The translations under genes and the position numbers were made by a program. The notes under the pieces are model-generated. The model searched no databases and was not told the origin of the DNA. It saw only the letters and a program-made list of their open reading frames with translations. Below are positions 36,516-44,797 of a stretch of 64,000 nucleotides of DNA, in pieces. This stretch comes from BA4 sp044376575 (lineage in GTDB: Bacteria; Bacteroidota; Bacteroidia; CAIKAF01). The stretch is taken from assembly GCA_044376575.1 (NCBI GenBank), contig JBILKR010000001.1, forward strand, positions 124,001 through 188,000. Reading direction: 5' to 3'. Position 1 is the first letter of the stretch; every line of letters starts with the position of its first letter.

Positions 36516-37062
36516 TCATAGAACAATCGTTGAAGATTTAATGAAAGGAAAGTTTGTGCTTTCTGCAGAAAAGCATTTTGAATCATTAAAAAACAATGAA
36601 GAATTTTATCAGCAGTTTTTTCAGGAATCGTTTGGCCTTGCATTGCGCATTCAAGCCGAATATGCATTTCTGATTTCTACAGTTACCAACGAAACACTTT
36701 CTAAATCTATCAGTATATTTTTTGCAGTGTTGTGTTATGAACTCGATAAGGACGGAAAGAATTTTATGGATCAGTTGCAATATAACGAGTTTGACATGGA
36801 TACCATTGAACGGTATTTTCAAAACACCTCCTATATTGATTTGGTGAAGGCAACAAAACAATTGGAAGACGAAGAAAAACGTAAAACACTCATTGAAACG
36901 ATGCGCCGCAGAAACATCATTGAAAGAACCGGTGAAGATCGTTTTATATTTACTTCTGCATATAAAGTGTTTACGGAGTTCGCTCTTGAACTGGTGCGTA
37001 AGAAAAGAGAAGAGCGTGCGTCAGAAGAAGCTGAAAAACAAATTGACATCTGGAAAGAATAA
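36499..37062 (+). CDS. Small winged-helix-like partner (MksE/JetB-like)
   Basis: A 187-residue, mainly helical protein that ends in a likely winged helix: RRNIIERTGEDRFIFTSAYK reads as a recognition helix followed by a beta wing, then a final charged helix. Small dimeric winged-helix (kite) proteins such as MksE, MukE or JetB bind kleisins in condensins. It overlaps the preceding gene by 17 bases, indicating stoichiometric expression. No gene with a Toprim or other nuclease motif follows, so a defence-type MksG/JetD is absent from this locus. Confidence 0.6.
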   Translation: MVYPSNHRTIVEDLMKGKFVLSAEKHFESLKNNEEFYQQFFQESFGLALRIQAEYAFLISTVTNETLSKSISIFFAVLCYELDKDGKNFMDQLQYNEFDMDTIERYFQNTSYIDLVKATKQLEDEEKRKTLIETMRRRNIIERTGEDRFIFTSAYKVFTEFALELVRKKREERASEEAEKQIDIWKE

Positions 37063-37064
37063 AA

Positions 37065-37952
37065 ATGAAAAAAAATCTTCAACTCATTGTTTTTATTTTC
37101 TTTTTTCTTTTTAACGGAAGAAGCATTGCACAGTCTTTCACGGAAAGTTTTGAAAATGTTGACAGTCTGTTGAGCAATGGATGGTATCAAACCAATAATT
37201 CTGAGCCCATAGGAACAGGAACGTGGAGACAAGACAATGGAAATTTTACAGCACACAGCGGATCGCCCAACTCTTCAATAATCTGTGATTATTCAAGTGT
37301 TGCCGGGTCGGGAAATATTAGCCATTGGTTGTTTACTCCGGTTATTAATTTTTATGCGGGTGATACGTTGTTTTTCTGGACGAGATCTTATGCAAATAAT
37401 TATTACGCTGATCGATTGGAAATACGCGCATCCATAACAGGCGCAACAATTAATGTGGGCAATGATCAATTTTCAACCGGTCAGTTTACAGAATTACTTT
37501 ATACAATTAATCCAACATTAGATACGACCTTTTCAGCCTATCCGCTGACATGGAAAAAATATACGCTTCCTGTTTCTTCTGTGATGGCAGGGAATTCAGG
37601 ACGCATAGCTTTTCGTTATTTTGTGGAGAACGGCGGAGCTGATGGTGTGAATGGTTCTACCATTGCCCTCGACGATCTGTATTACAAGTCGAACGAACCA
37701 ATGTCAACACAAACGGAGGTTATTTTAAATGCAAATATATTTCCGAATCCCGCTTCTACTTTTATTACAGTTCAGTTGAATACAAATGCAACATATACCA
37801 TGTCTAATCTTTTGGGAGAATTTGTTTCTACAGGAATATTGAATAACGGAGAAAATAAATTAGACCTTTCTTCATATCCAAGCGGAATATATTTGCTCTC
37901 ATTTTTCGATCAAAATCAACAGATTCATACGCAGCGCATCATTGTAAATTAA
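37065..37952 (+). CDS. T9SS type A cargo with choice-of-anchor/MAM-like domain
   Basis: A 295-residue secreted protein: signal peptide ending SIAQ, a jelly-roll type domain (FTESFENVDSLLSNGWYQ, SHWLFTPVINFYAGDTLFFW, IALDDLYYKS) of the cleaved-adhesin/choice-of-anchor J kind, and a type A sorting domain from ANIFPNPASTFITVQL to the end. It would be exported by the T9SS. It begins 2 bases after the condensin-like operon, an odd partner that may simply read through from it. Confidence 0.88.
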   Translation: MKKNLQLIVFIFFFLFNGRSIAQSFTESFENVDSLLSNGWYQTNNSEPIGTGTWRQDNGNFTAHSGSPNSSIICDYSSVAGSGNISHWLFTPVINFYAGDTLFFWTRSYANNYYADRLEIRASITGATINVGNDQFSTGQFTELLYTINPTLDTTFSAYPLTWKKYTLPVSSVMAGNSGRIAFRYFVENGGADGVNGSTIALDDLYYKSNEPMSTQTEVILNANIFPNPASTFITVQLNTNATYTMSNLLGEFVSTGILNNGENKLDLSSYPSGIYLLSFFDQNQQIHTQRIIVN

Positions 37953-38004
37953 TCGGATGCTTGACATATTCGGTTGACTGAGCGAATATTGAATATCAAC
38001 CCAA

Positions 38005-38709
38005 ATGAATATGTCGCTTATTCAATATTTTTTTGACTTACGAGATCTCATGTATCCACAGGCCTGTGTGGGGTGTGGACAAAAATTATTGCAATCTGAA
38101 GTTGAAATTTGCATCTCGTGTTTACTTTCTCTTCCTCAGACACATTTTCATTTGCAACGAGACAACCCGGCAAAAGCCTTGTTCAGAGGTCGGGTTAATA
38201 TAGATACTGTGAATGTACTTTTTTATTTCACAAAAAATGCAACCATTCAGCGGGTAATGCATGCCATTAAATATAACGGCAACAAAGAGCTTGCTGTGGC
38301 ACTCGGAGAATATTACGGATCCATTATAAAACAAAATGCTCATGATCAAGCGGGCGATCTGTTGGTGCCGGTTCCCTTGCACCCTGAAAGATTGAAACGA
38401 AGAGGGTATAATCAGAGTGAAGAGTTTGCGAAGGGATTAAGTAATATTTTAGAGATTCCAATTCTTTCCGATGGTTTCATCAGAAAAGAAAACACAGCAA
38501 CACAAACCAATAAATCAAGAATGGAACGATGGGAAAATGTAAAAGATATTTTTCAGGTATTGGATACAACGGTGTTTAATAAGAAAAACATTTTAATTGT
38601 GGATGATGTATTAACCACCGGATCAACCCTGGAAGCCGCTGCTGAAAAGCTATTACAAGCAGGAGCAGTAAAGGTCTCTATCATCGTGCTGGGCTGTGTA
38701 ATTAAATAG
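38005..38709 (+). CDS. comF: ComF family amidophosphoribosyltransferase-like protein
   Basis: A 234-residue protein with an N-terminal double zinc-finger (CVGCGQKLLQSEVEICISC) and a C-terminal phosphoribosyltransferase fold with the PRPP loop ILIVDDVLTTGSTLEAAA. PVPLHPERLKRRGYNQSEEFA is the ComF signature. ComF proteins assist DNA uptake and processing in competent bacteria, though the exact activity is not established. The 52-base gap upstream contains short alternative hairpins (ATATTCG/CGAATAT and GGTTGA/TCAACC). Confidence 0.92.
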   Translation: MNMSLIQYFFDLRDLMYPQACVGCGQKLLQSEVEICISCLLSLPQTHFHLQRDNPAKALFRGRVNIDTVNVLFYFTKNATIQRVMHAIKYNGNKELAVALGEYYGSIIKQNAHDQAGDLLVPVPLHPERLKRRGYNQSEEFAKGLSNILEIPILSDGFIRKENTATQTNKSRMERWENVKDIFQVLDTTVFNKKNILIVDDVLTTGSTLEAAAEKLLQAGAVKVSIIVLGCVIK

Positions 38710-38710
38710 C

Positions 38711-39997
38711 TTAAATCAAATCTTTAATAAAAAACATGATTTGTTTAAATATTTCGGAGATAAAACGAATTGTAATATATAAAGAGCTTGAATTAACAGC
38801 ACTTATTAAATGCCAGGAATATCCGCTGAAACCAATCAAAAGACAAAACATTAACACGGTTGATTTATTCAGTAATCGATCTAAAATATTGTTGATAGCC
38901 GTACTAATAACAAAAATAGATTTTGGAAATAGTGTATTCAATAATTTTTCTGGAACTAACATAATGATTGCAAAAGATGTGGTTGTCCAGTAAAAAATCC
39001 AGCGCCCATAATCCCACCCCAATATGAAAAGAGGTATAACACCGAGTAGCTGTAAAATTAAAATATTTGATATGTGTATGCGATTGAAATGAATAATTGG
39101 TTTATAGTTTAAGATATTAAAATTTAATTCTGAGGTGTTGGTGAGTATAAAATATATAATGGTAATCGTGATCAACCAGGCAATTGGAGCATAAATCCCA
39201 TCATTAAAATTTTTTAATGTATTTGTTACGGATGACAATCCGTTACTTAAAGACCATGAAATAGCGTCAATTGCTGCCGGTGCCGGTTCATAATTTGTCG
39301 TTTGAATCGGGAATTCAATCGTTTTCCACGACCCCCATATTTTATTTGCAATTTCCGGACTTCCTTTAAAATATAAAACACAAAAGAAAACCAAAATTGC
39401 AGGGAGTATTCGAAGGGTTGAAACTATAAAACCTTTAATTTTTTGGTTGTTTTGAATGGCTATATATTTTGCTTGTAAAATCAGGAATAGGATAGGGAAA
39501 ATCAGGAATCCTGAACTTTCGTGGATCAACAGACTTGCTGAAAGTAACAGATTTAAAAATATAACATTTAGCAATCCATCTTTTACTGCAAAATGAATGC
39601 TAACGATAAAGAATAAAACAATAATAATATCTTTCCTCACCCAGAAATCATGAATTATCGGATTGCCAAGAAAAAAAACAAATGGCAAAAAGAACAATGT
39701 ATATCCTTTATGAATAAAGGATTTTACAAAGAATCCAATCAGAATAACATAAGCACTTATGCATAAAAAAAGGATTGTAGTGTATGGATTGACACCGGTG
39801 AATTGATAAATGTATAAAATCACCTGTCCCAGCAAACCCCTTCTTACAAAACCTCCTTCATAATTGATTAGAAATTCGGTAATCGGCCAGCTTTCTTTTG
39901 CATATCCATTAAATATAAACGAGAAAAATTTTATTAGCAGAATGAACAAAAAGAAGAAAAAATAAACATTCAGAATATTGTTTTTTGATCGTGTCAT
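38711..39997 (-). CDS. Unrecognised polytopic membrane protein
   Basis: A 428-residue protein with about ten hydrophobic segments and little else. The loop after the first helix holds NYEGGFVRRGLLGQ, a motif seen in hypothetical polysaccharide-related membrane proteins; the family is not identified. Its codons are visibly more AT-rich than those of its neighbours and it sits alone in the opposite orientation between comF and rseP, which may mean horizontal acquisition. A wzy- or GT-C-like role is possible, but there is no direct evidence. Confidence 0.6.
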   Translation of the reverse strand: MTRSKNNILNVYFFFFLFILLIKFFSFIFNGYAKESWPITEFLINYEGGFVRRGLLGQVILYIYQFTGVNPYTTILFLCISAYVILIGFFVKSFIHKGYTLFFLPFVFFLGNPIIHDFWVRKDIIIVLFFIVSIHFAVKDGLLNVIFLNLLLSASLLIHESSGFLIFPILFLILQAKYIAIQNNQKIKGFIVSTLRILPAILVFFCVLYFKGSPEIANKIWGSWKTIEFPIQTTNYEPAPAAIDAISWSLSNGLSSVTNTLKNFNDGIYAPIAWLITITIIYFILTNTSELNFNILNYKPIIHFNRIHISNILILQLLGVIPLFILGWDYGRWIFYWTTTSFAIIMLVPEKLLNTLFPKSIFVISTAINNILDRLLNKSTVLMFCLLIGFSGYSWHLISAVNSSSLYITIRFISEIFKQIMFFIKDLI

Positions 39998-40019
39998 TTT
40001 AATCTTTTAAAAACAGAAG

Positions 40020-40046
40020 TTGCTTTCTTACGTTCAAAGAAAGCAA
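40020..40046 (-). other. Inverted repeat in the leader of the membrane protein gene
   Basis: A perfect 10-base stem, TTGCTTTCTT/AAGAAAGCAA, with a 7-base loop, 23 bases upstream of the minus-strand membrane protein start. It is followed on that strand by TTTTT after seven bases, so a weak attenuator is possible. The rest of the 173-base gap shows only the rseP promoter box. Confidence 0.4.
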
Positions 40047-40140
40047 ATTTGAAATCGATTATCAACATCGGCAGACCTAATTTAATTTCAGTTTTAACCT
40101 TTTTATTCACTTCGTCTTCTGCTATCTGAAATGAAAAGAG

Positions 40141-40148
40141 TATTTTTG
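40141..40148 (+). promoter_or_regulatory. Putative -7 box (TATTTTTG) for rseP
   Basis: A full match to TAnnTTTG 22 bases before the rseP ATG. No clear -33 element is seen. Confidence 0.5.
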
Positions 40149-40170
40149 CAACTTACTATATTTATTTCCC

Positions 40171-41517
40171 ATGGAGTGGATGATTAAAGTCGGACAATTA
40201 TTACTAAGCTTATCAATATTAGTATTGTTGCATGAAGGTGGTCACTTTGTTGCTGCCAGAATGTTTAAAACACGCGTCGAAAAATTTTACTTGTTTTTTG
40301 ATTTCCTTTTTCCTTTCCCCAATCTCGCAAAGTTTTCATTGTTTAAATTTAAACGCGGCGATACGGAATATGGCATCGGCTGGTTTCCGTTGGGAGGCTA
40401 TGTGAAAATAGCAGGAATGCTAGACGAGTCTGCAGATAAAGAAGCGCTGCAACAACCGCCACAACCCTGGGAATACCGCTCAAAGCCGGCATGGCAGCGA
40501 TTGATTATTATTCTCGGAGGAATTATTGTTAACCTTATTCTCGGTTTTTTCATTTATTCAATGACGTTGTTCGTATGGGGCGAACAATATCTTCCTACAG
40601 AAAATGCAAAAAATGGAATTTGGGTCACTGATTCCATCGGATATTCTACCGGTCTGAAAGACGGAGATAAAATTGTCTCTATTGACGGACAGCCTGTAAA
40701 AGCATTTCATCAGATCGTAGGGCGATTAGTGATTGATCAGGCAAAAACAATTCAGGTTGAGCGTGATGGTCAGAAAATGGATATCCCTGTAAGCAACACC
40801 TTTATTCGTGATGCCATTAAAAAAGTAAAAAACACCAGTATCATCGAACCTCGTGTTCCGTTTTACATTGGTGGATTTGGCGCCGATTCTCCTGCGCAAA
40901 AAGCGGGAATGAAAGAGGGCGATCAGATCATTGCGCTGAATGGAATACCTACGCTCTATTTTGATCAGTTCTTTCGTCAGATTACATCATTCAAAAATCA
41001 AGACGTGCAGGTAACTGCATTGAGAAATAAAGATACGCTACAATTCACCGTTACAACTACTGCTGAGGGCAAGCTGGGCGTGGGCCCAAAGTCGTATGCA
41101 CAGTTGGATGAGTTTCAGTTTAAGACACAGGAATATTCATTTTTTGAAGCCATTCCTGCCGGATTTAAAAAAGCAGTAAAAGTAATTGTGGATTATGCGA
41201 AGCAATTGAAACTGATGTTTTCTCCGGAAACAGAAGCATACAAGCAGGTGGGTGGTTTTAAATCGATTGCCAGTATTTTCCCTTCAGTATGGGACTGGGA
41301 GTCGTTCTGGAACCTAACGGCCTTTTTATCATTGGTACTGGCCTTTATGAATTTCCTTCCTATCCCCATGTTGGATGGAGGTTATATGATTTTCATTTTA
41401 TATGAAATGATTTTCAGAAGACCGCCCAACGAAAAGGTGATGGAATATGCCAACATGATTGGATTTATTTTAATTCTAGCCTTATTGTTATACGCAAACC
41501 TGAATGATTTCTTTTAA
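40171..41517 (+). CDS. rseP: Site-2 protease RseP (M50)
   Basis: A 448-residue intramembrane zinc metalloprotease of the inner membrane that cuts anti-sigma factors and remnant signal peptides. The zinc site HEGGH is at residues 21-25, and the third ligand is Asp402 in NFLPIPMLDGG. Two PDZ domains lie between (about residues 135-205 and 225-300), with GLKDGDKIVSIDGQPV and GMKEGDQIIALNGIP as their cores. A family-typical insert follows the first helix. Confidence 0.95.
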   Translation: MEWMIKVGQLLLSLSILVLLHEGGHFVAARMFKTRVEKFYLFFDFLFPFPNLAKFSLFKFKRGDTEYGIGWFPLGGYVKIAGMLDESADKEALQQPPQPWEYRSKPAWQRLIIILGGIIVNLILGFFIYSMTLFVWGEQYLPTENAKNGIWVTDSIGYSTGLKDGDKIVSIDGQPVKAFHQIVGRLVIDQAKTIQVERDGQKMDIPVSNTFIRDAIKKVKNTSIIEPRVPFYIGGFGADSPAQKAGMKEGDQIIALNGIPTLYFDQFFRQITSFKNQDVQVTALRNKDTLQFTVTTTAEGKLGVGPKSYAQLDEFQFKTQEYSFFEAIPAGFKKAVKVIVDYAKQLKLMFSPETEAYKQVGGFKSIASIFPSVWDWESFWNLTAFLSLVLAFMNFLPIPMLDGGYMIFILYEMIFRRPPNEKVMEYANMIGFILILALLLYANLNDFF

Positions 41518-41527
41518 TAATTAGTAT

Positions 41528-43072
41528 ATGAGTTTTTCTGTATCAGATATTTTAAAAAAACTGGAAATTGATGTCAACGGTGTAAATCCTGGCATCTCAA
41601 CGGGCACTTCATTTATGACAGGTGCTGGCGCGGCATTGGATTCTTATTCTCCTGCTGATGGGAAAAAAATTGCCAGCATCGGAACGGCTTCACATGAAGA
41701 GTATGAAGCCGTAATTAAAAAAGCAGAAGCCGCTTATGCAGAATGGAGACTTGTTCCTGCGCCAAAGCGTGGCGAAGTGGTGAGACAACTTGGAGACGAG
41801 TTTAGAAAATACAAAAATGAACTGGGTGCACTTGTTTCTTATGAAATGGGAAAAAGCTATCAGGAAGGATTGGGAGAGGTCCAGGAGATGATAGATATCT
41901 GTGATTTTGCGGTAGGCTTATCTCGTCAGTTGTATGGATTAACCATGCATTCAGAGCGCCCGTCGCATCGTATGTATGAGCAGTGGCATCCGCTGGGTAT
42001 TGTAGGAATCATTACTGCATTTAATTTTCCTGTTGCTGTATGGAGCTGGAATACTGCATTGGCATGGATTTGTGGAGATGTTTGCATTTGGAAGCCATCA
42101 GAAAAAACACCATTGTGTTCGCTGGCTTGTCAAAAAATTACCGCCCGCGTATTTGAACGCAATCAGGTTCCTGAAGGTGTAAGTTGTATTGTTAACGGAG
42201 ATTATAAGGTGGGCGAGTGGCTTACACAAGATCATCGCGTGCCATTGATTTCTGCAACAGGATCTGTGCGTATGGGTAAAATTGTGGGTGCTGCCGTAGC
42301 TCAGCGATTGGGAAAATCATTGTTGGAGTTGGGAGGAAATAATGCGATTATCGTATCTGAACACGCGAACTTAGACCTTGCAATTCGTGGAGTGTTATTC
42401 GGAGCCGTAGGAACCGCCGGACAGCGTTGTACCACCACTCGAAGAATTATAGTACATGAATCCATTTATGATACATTTACTTCAAAACTAAAAACAGCTT
42501 ACGGTCAGTTAAAAATTGGAAATCCACTCGATCCATCCATGCATGTTGGTCCGCTGATTGATCAGCAAGCAGTCAATGCTTATCTCAATGCAATAGAAAA
42601 AGCAAAAGCAGAAGGCGCAAAATTTATGGTAGAAGGAGGCGTATTATCCGGTGATGGATTTGAATCCGGATGTTATGTAAAGCCGTGCATAGCAGAAGCG
42701 AATAATTCGTATGCTATCGTGCAGCAGGAAACATTTGCACCAATTCTCTATGTAATGAAATATAAAACCATCGACGAAGCCATCGCCATTCAAAACGGCG
42801 TGCCACAAGGATTGTCGAGCGCAATATTTACCAATCATATACTTGAAAGCGAAAGGTTCTTGTCGCAACAGGGATCTGATTGCGGAATTGCGAACGTAAA
42901 TATTGGTACATCGGGTGCTGAAATCGGAGGAGCTTTTGGTGGAGAAAAAGAAACCGGTGGTGGTCGCGAATCAGGCTCAGATGCATGGAAGCAATACATG
43001 CGCAGACAAACCAATACGATTAATTACGGTACTACATTGCCACTGGCTCAGGGAATAGAATTTACAGTGTAG
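41528..43072 (+). CDS. ALDH7-type aldehyde dehydrogenase (aminoadipate semialdehyde dehydrogenase-like)
   Basis: A 514-residue NAD-dependent aldehyde dehydrogenase. The general base is Glu267 in LLELGGNN and the nucleophile is Cys301 in GTAGQRCTTTRR. The GQRCTTTRR context, NFPVAVWSWN and the tail GGGRESGSDAWKQYMRR identify the ALDH7A1 subfamily, which oxidises L-aminoadipate 6-semialdehyde in lysine degradation. No other lysine-pathway gene is nearby. It follows rseP by 10 bases and precedes a lipoprotein gene by 5, so transcription may be shared. Confidence 0.92.
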   Translation: MSFSVSDILKKLEIDVNGVNPGISTGTSFMTGAGAALDSYSPADGKKIASIGTASHEEYEAVIKKAEAAYAEWRLVPAPKRGEVVRQLGDEFRKYKNELGALVSYEMGKSYQEGLGEVQEMIDICDFAVGLSRQLYGLTMHSERPSHRMYEQWHPLGIVGIITAFNFPVAVWSWNTALAWICGDVCIWKPSEKTPLCSLACQKITARVFERNQVPEGVSCIVNGDYKVGEWLTQDHRVPLISATGSVRMGKIVGAAVAQRLGKSLLELGGNNAIIVSEHANLDLAIRGVLFGAVGTAGQRCTTTRRIIVHESIYDTFTSKLKTAYGQLKIGNPLDPSMHVGPLIDQQAVNAYLNAIEKAKAEGAKFMVEGGVLSGDGFESGCYVKPCIAEANNSYAIVQQETFAPILYVMKYKTIDEAIAIQNGVPQGLSSAIFTNHILESERFLSQQGSDCGIANVNIGTSGAEIGGAFGGEKETGGGRESGSDAWKQYMRRQTNTINYGTTLPLAQGIEFTV

Positions 43073-43077
43073 TATTC

Positions 43078-43626
43078 ATGCGGATTATTCTTTTTTCTTT
43101 CGTTATTTTATTTCTCTCTTCCTGTGAAAAAAAAGAAGCGGCATCAACTGCTAAAAAATATTTTTCACTCGACGAATGGATAACTGCAAAATCCAACGAA
43201 TGGAAATCATTGAATCAGCAATCACGGAAAACAGTCTATCTCAACGGATCCACAGATACTATTACATCAACGTCCTCTTCTGTTGACTGGAATAATGAGA
43301 TGAAGGCATTTAAACGTTTTGATATTAATCAGCCGGCATTTTCTTCCAGTTATGAAATTATTTCCGGACAAATGGGTGGCGAAGATGTACTGATGTACAA
43401 AGCGGCAGACAATGACTTAACCGTTCAGCGATTTAGAATTTTTCATCGATTCGATCCACCGCGACTACGTCTGGAAATAGAAGCAAAAACAAAAACATTA
43501 TTACACACTACCACCATTGAATTTTTTATGGATTCCACAGGATATACATACAGGGAGTTTACCAAGCCGCGCTGGTGGGGCGATGATAACACATTGATTA
43601 TCGAAAGAAAAAATATTCAACCCTGA
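43078..43626 (+). CDS. Hypothetical lipoprotein
   Basis: A 182-residue protein with a lipoprotein signal (LFLSSC, Cys16), a short disordered linker and a beta-rich body (RFRIFHRFDPPRLRLEIEAK, TIEFFMDSTGYTYREFT). It may lie in a four-gene unit rseP-ALDH-lipoprotein-hemW, as the gaps are 10, 5 and 3 bases. I do not recognise the family. Confidence 0.75.
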   Translation: MRIILFSFVILFLSSCEKKEAASTAKKYFSLDEWITAKSNEWKSLNQQSRKTVYLNGSTDTITSTSSSVDWNNEMKAFKRFDINQPAFSSSYEIISGQMGGEDVLMYKAADNDLTVQRFRIFHRFDPPRLRLEIEAKTKTLLHTTTIEFFMDSTGYTYREFTKPRWWGDDNTLIIERKNIQP

Positions 43627-43629
43627 TGC

Positions 43630-44757
43630 ATGGCCGGAATTTATATTCATATTCCATTTTGTAAACAAGCCTGTCACTATTGCGATTTTCACTTTTCAAC
43701 TTCTGATCAAACCCGCGCTGCAGTATTGTCTTCACTGCATATTGAATTGCAGCAACGTGTAGAGGAATTAGCAGGGCAAAAAATACAGACCATATATTTC
43801 GGCGGCGGCACCCCATCTTTACTTACTATTTCAGAGTTGATGTTGTTATTCGAAACGATATATCGATTTTATGATGTATCTCCCAACGCAGAAATTACAC
43901 TCGAAGCCAATCCAGATGATCTGCATAAATCAAAAAGAAAAGAATACAGAAATACACCAATCAACCGACTGAGTATTGGTGTGCAATCTTTTCATGATGA
44001 TGATTTGAAATACATGAATCGTTGTCACAATTCCAACGAAGCGGAATCTGCGATCAAAGGTATGCAGGATGAAGGGTTTGAAAATATCACCATTGATTTG
44101 ATTTATGGCACTCCCACCATGAACAATGAACAATGGCAACACAACTTAACGCAGGCGATAAATTGTAAGGTACCACACATCTCATCTTATGCATTAACTG
44201 TTGAAGAAAACACCCCGCTGTTTCATTTGATTAAACGAAAAAAAACATCTCCGGTAGATGAAGAAAGATTGGCATCACAATTTTTTATTTTAACTGAACG
44301 ACTTGCAGAAGCGGGATTTGAGCAGTATGAAATTTCCAATTTTGCGAAAAAAAATTTTGAATCGAAACATAACACATCCTATTGGAAAGGCATTCCTTAT
44401 CTCGGTATCGGGCCATCCGCACACTCTTATGATGGTTATTTGGTTCGTCGATGGAATGTTTCCAATAATGTGAAGTATATGAAAGGCATTGCAGGAGAAG
44501 GCAATTGGTTCGAAAGAGAACACCTCACGGATGAAAATCGTTGCAATGAATATATCATGACCCAACTTCGTTTGCGCGAAGGATTATCACTTTCTGAAAT
44601 TGAAAAACGATGGGGATCAGCAACTAAAAAATCAATTGAACAGACAATAACTCATCACCCCCAAGAATGGTTTATACCTAACAATGAAGACAGTATTGTA
44701 TTGTCGGTTAAGGGGAAATTATTGGCAGATCGAATTTCTTCATTGCTGATGATATGA
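43630..44757 (+). CDS. hemW: Radical SAM heme chaperone HemW
   Basis: A 375-residue radical SAM protein with the cluster motif Cys11-x3-Cys15-x2-Cys18 in CKQACHYC, the IHIPFC start and the HemW-type segments YFGGGTPSLL, NRLSIGVQSF and DLIYGTP. HemW inserts heme into respiratory enzymes; older annotations call it coproporphyrinogen oxidase. An out-of-frame ATG overlaps the previous stop, but the ATG at 43630 is in frame with the conserved start. Confidence 0.94.
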   Translation: MAGIYIHIPFCKQACHYCDFHFSTSDQTRAAVLSSLHIELQQRVEELAGQKIQTIYFGGGTPSLLTISELMLLFETIYRFYDVSPNAEITLEANPDDLHKSKRKEYRNTPINRLSIGVQSFHDDDLKYMNRCHNSNEAESAIKGMQDEGFENITIDLIYGTPTMNNEQWQHNLTQAINCKVPHISSYALTVEENTPLFHLIKRKKTSPVDEERLASQFFILTERLAEAGFEQYEISNFAKKNFESKHNTSYWKGIPYLGIGPSAHSYDGYLVRRWNVSNNVKYMKGIAGEGNWFEREHLTDENRCNEYIMTQLRLREGLSLSEIEKRWGSATKKSIEQTITHHPQEWFIPNNEDSIVLSVKGKLLADRISSLLMI

Positions 44758-44797
44758 TGCTGAATATTTACTATTTTAGTCACACTAAATTTATTCC

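Noticed and set aside
32640..37062. Calling the operon a complete Wadjet defence system
   Set aside because: No gene with a Toprim or JetD-type nuclease is present on either side, and gene order differs from the usual jetABCD.
37966..38001. Alternative hairpins ahead of comF as a riboswitch or attenuator
   Set aside because: The stems are only 6-7 pairs, have no T tract, and match no riboswitch I know.
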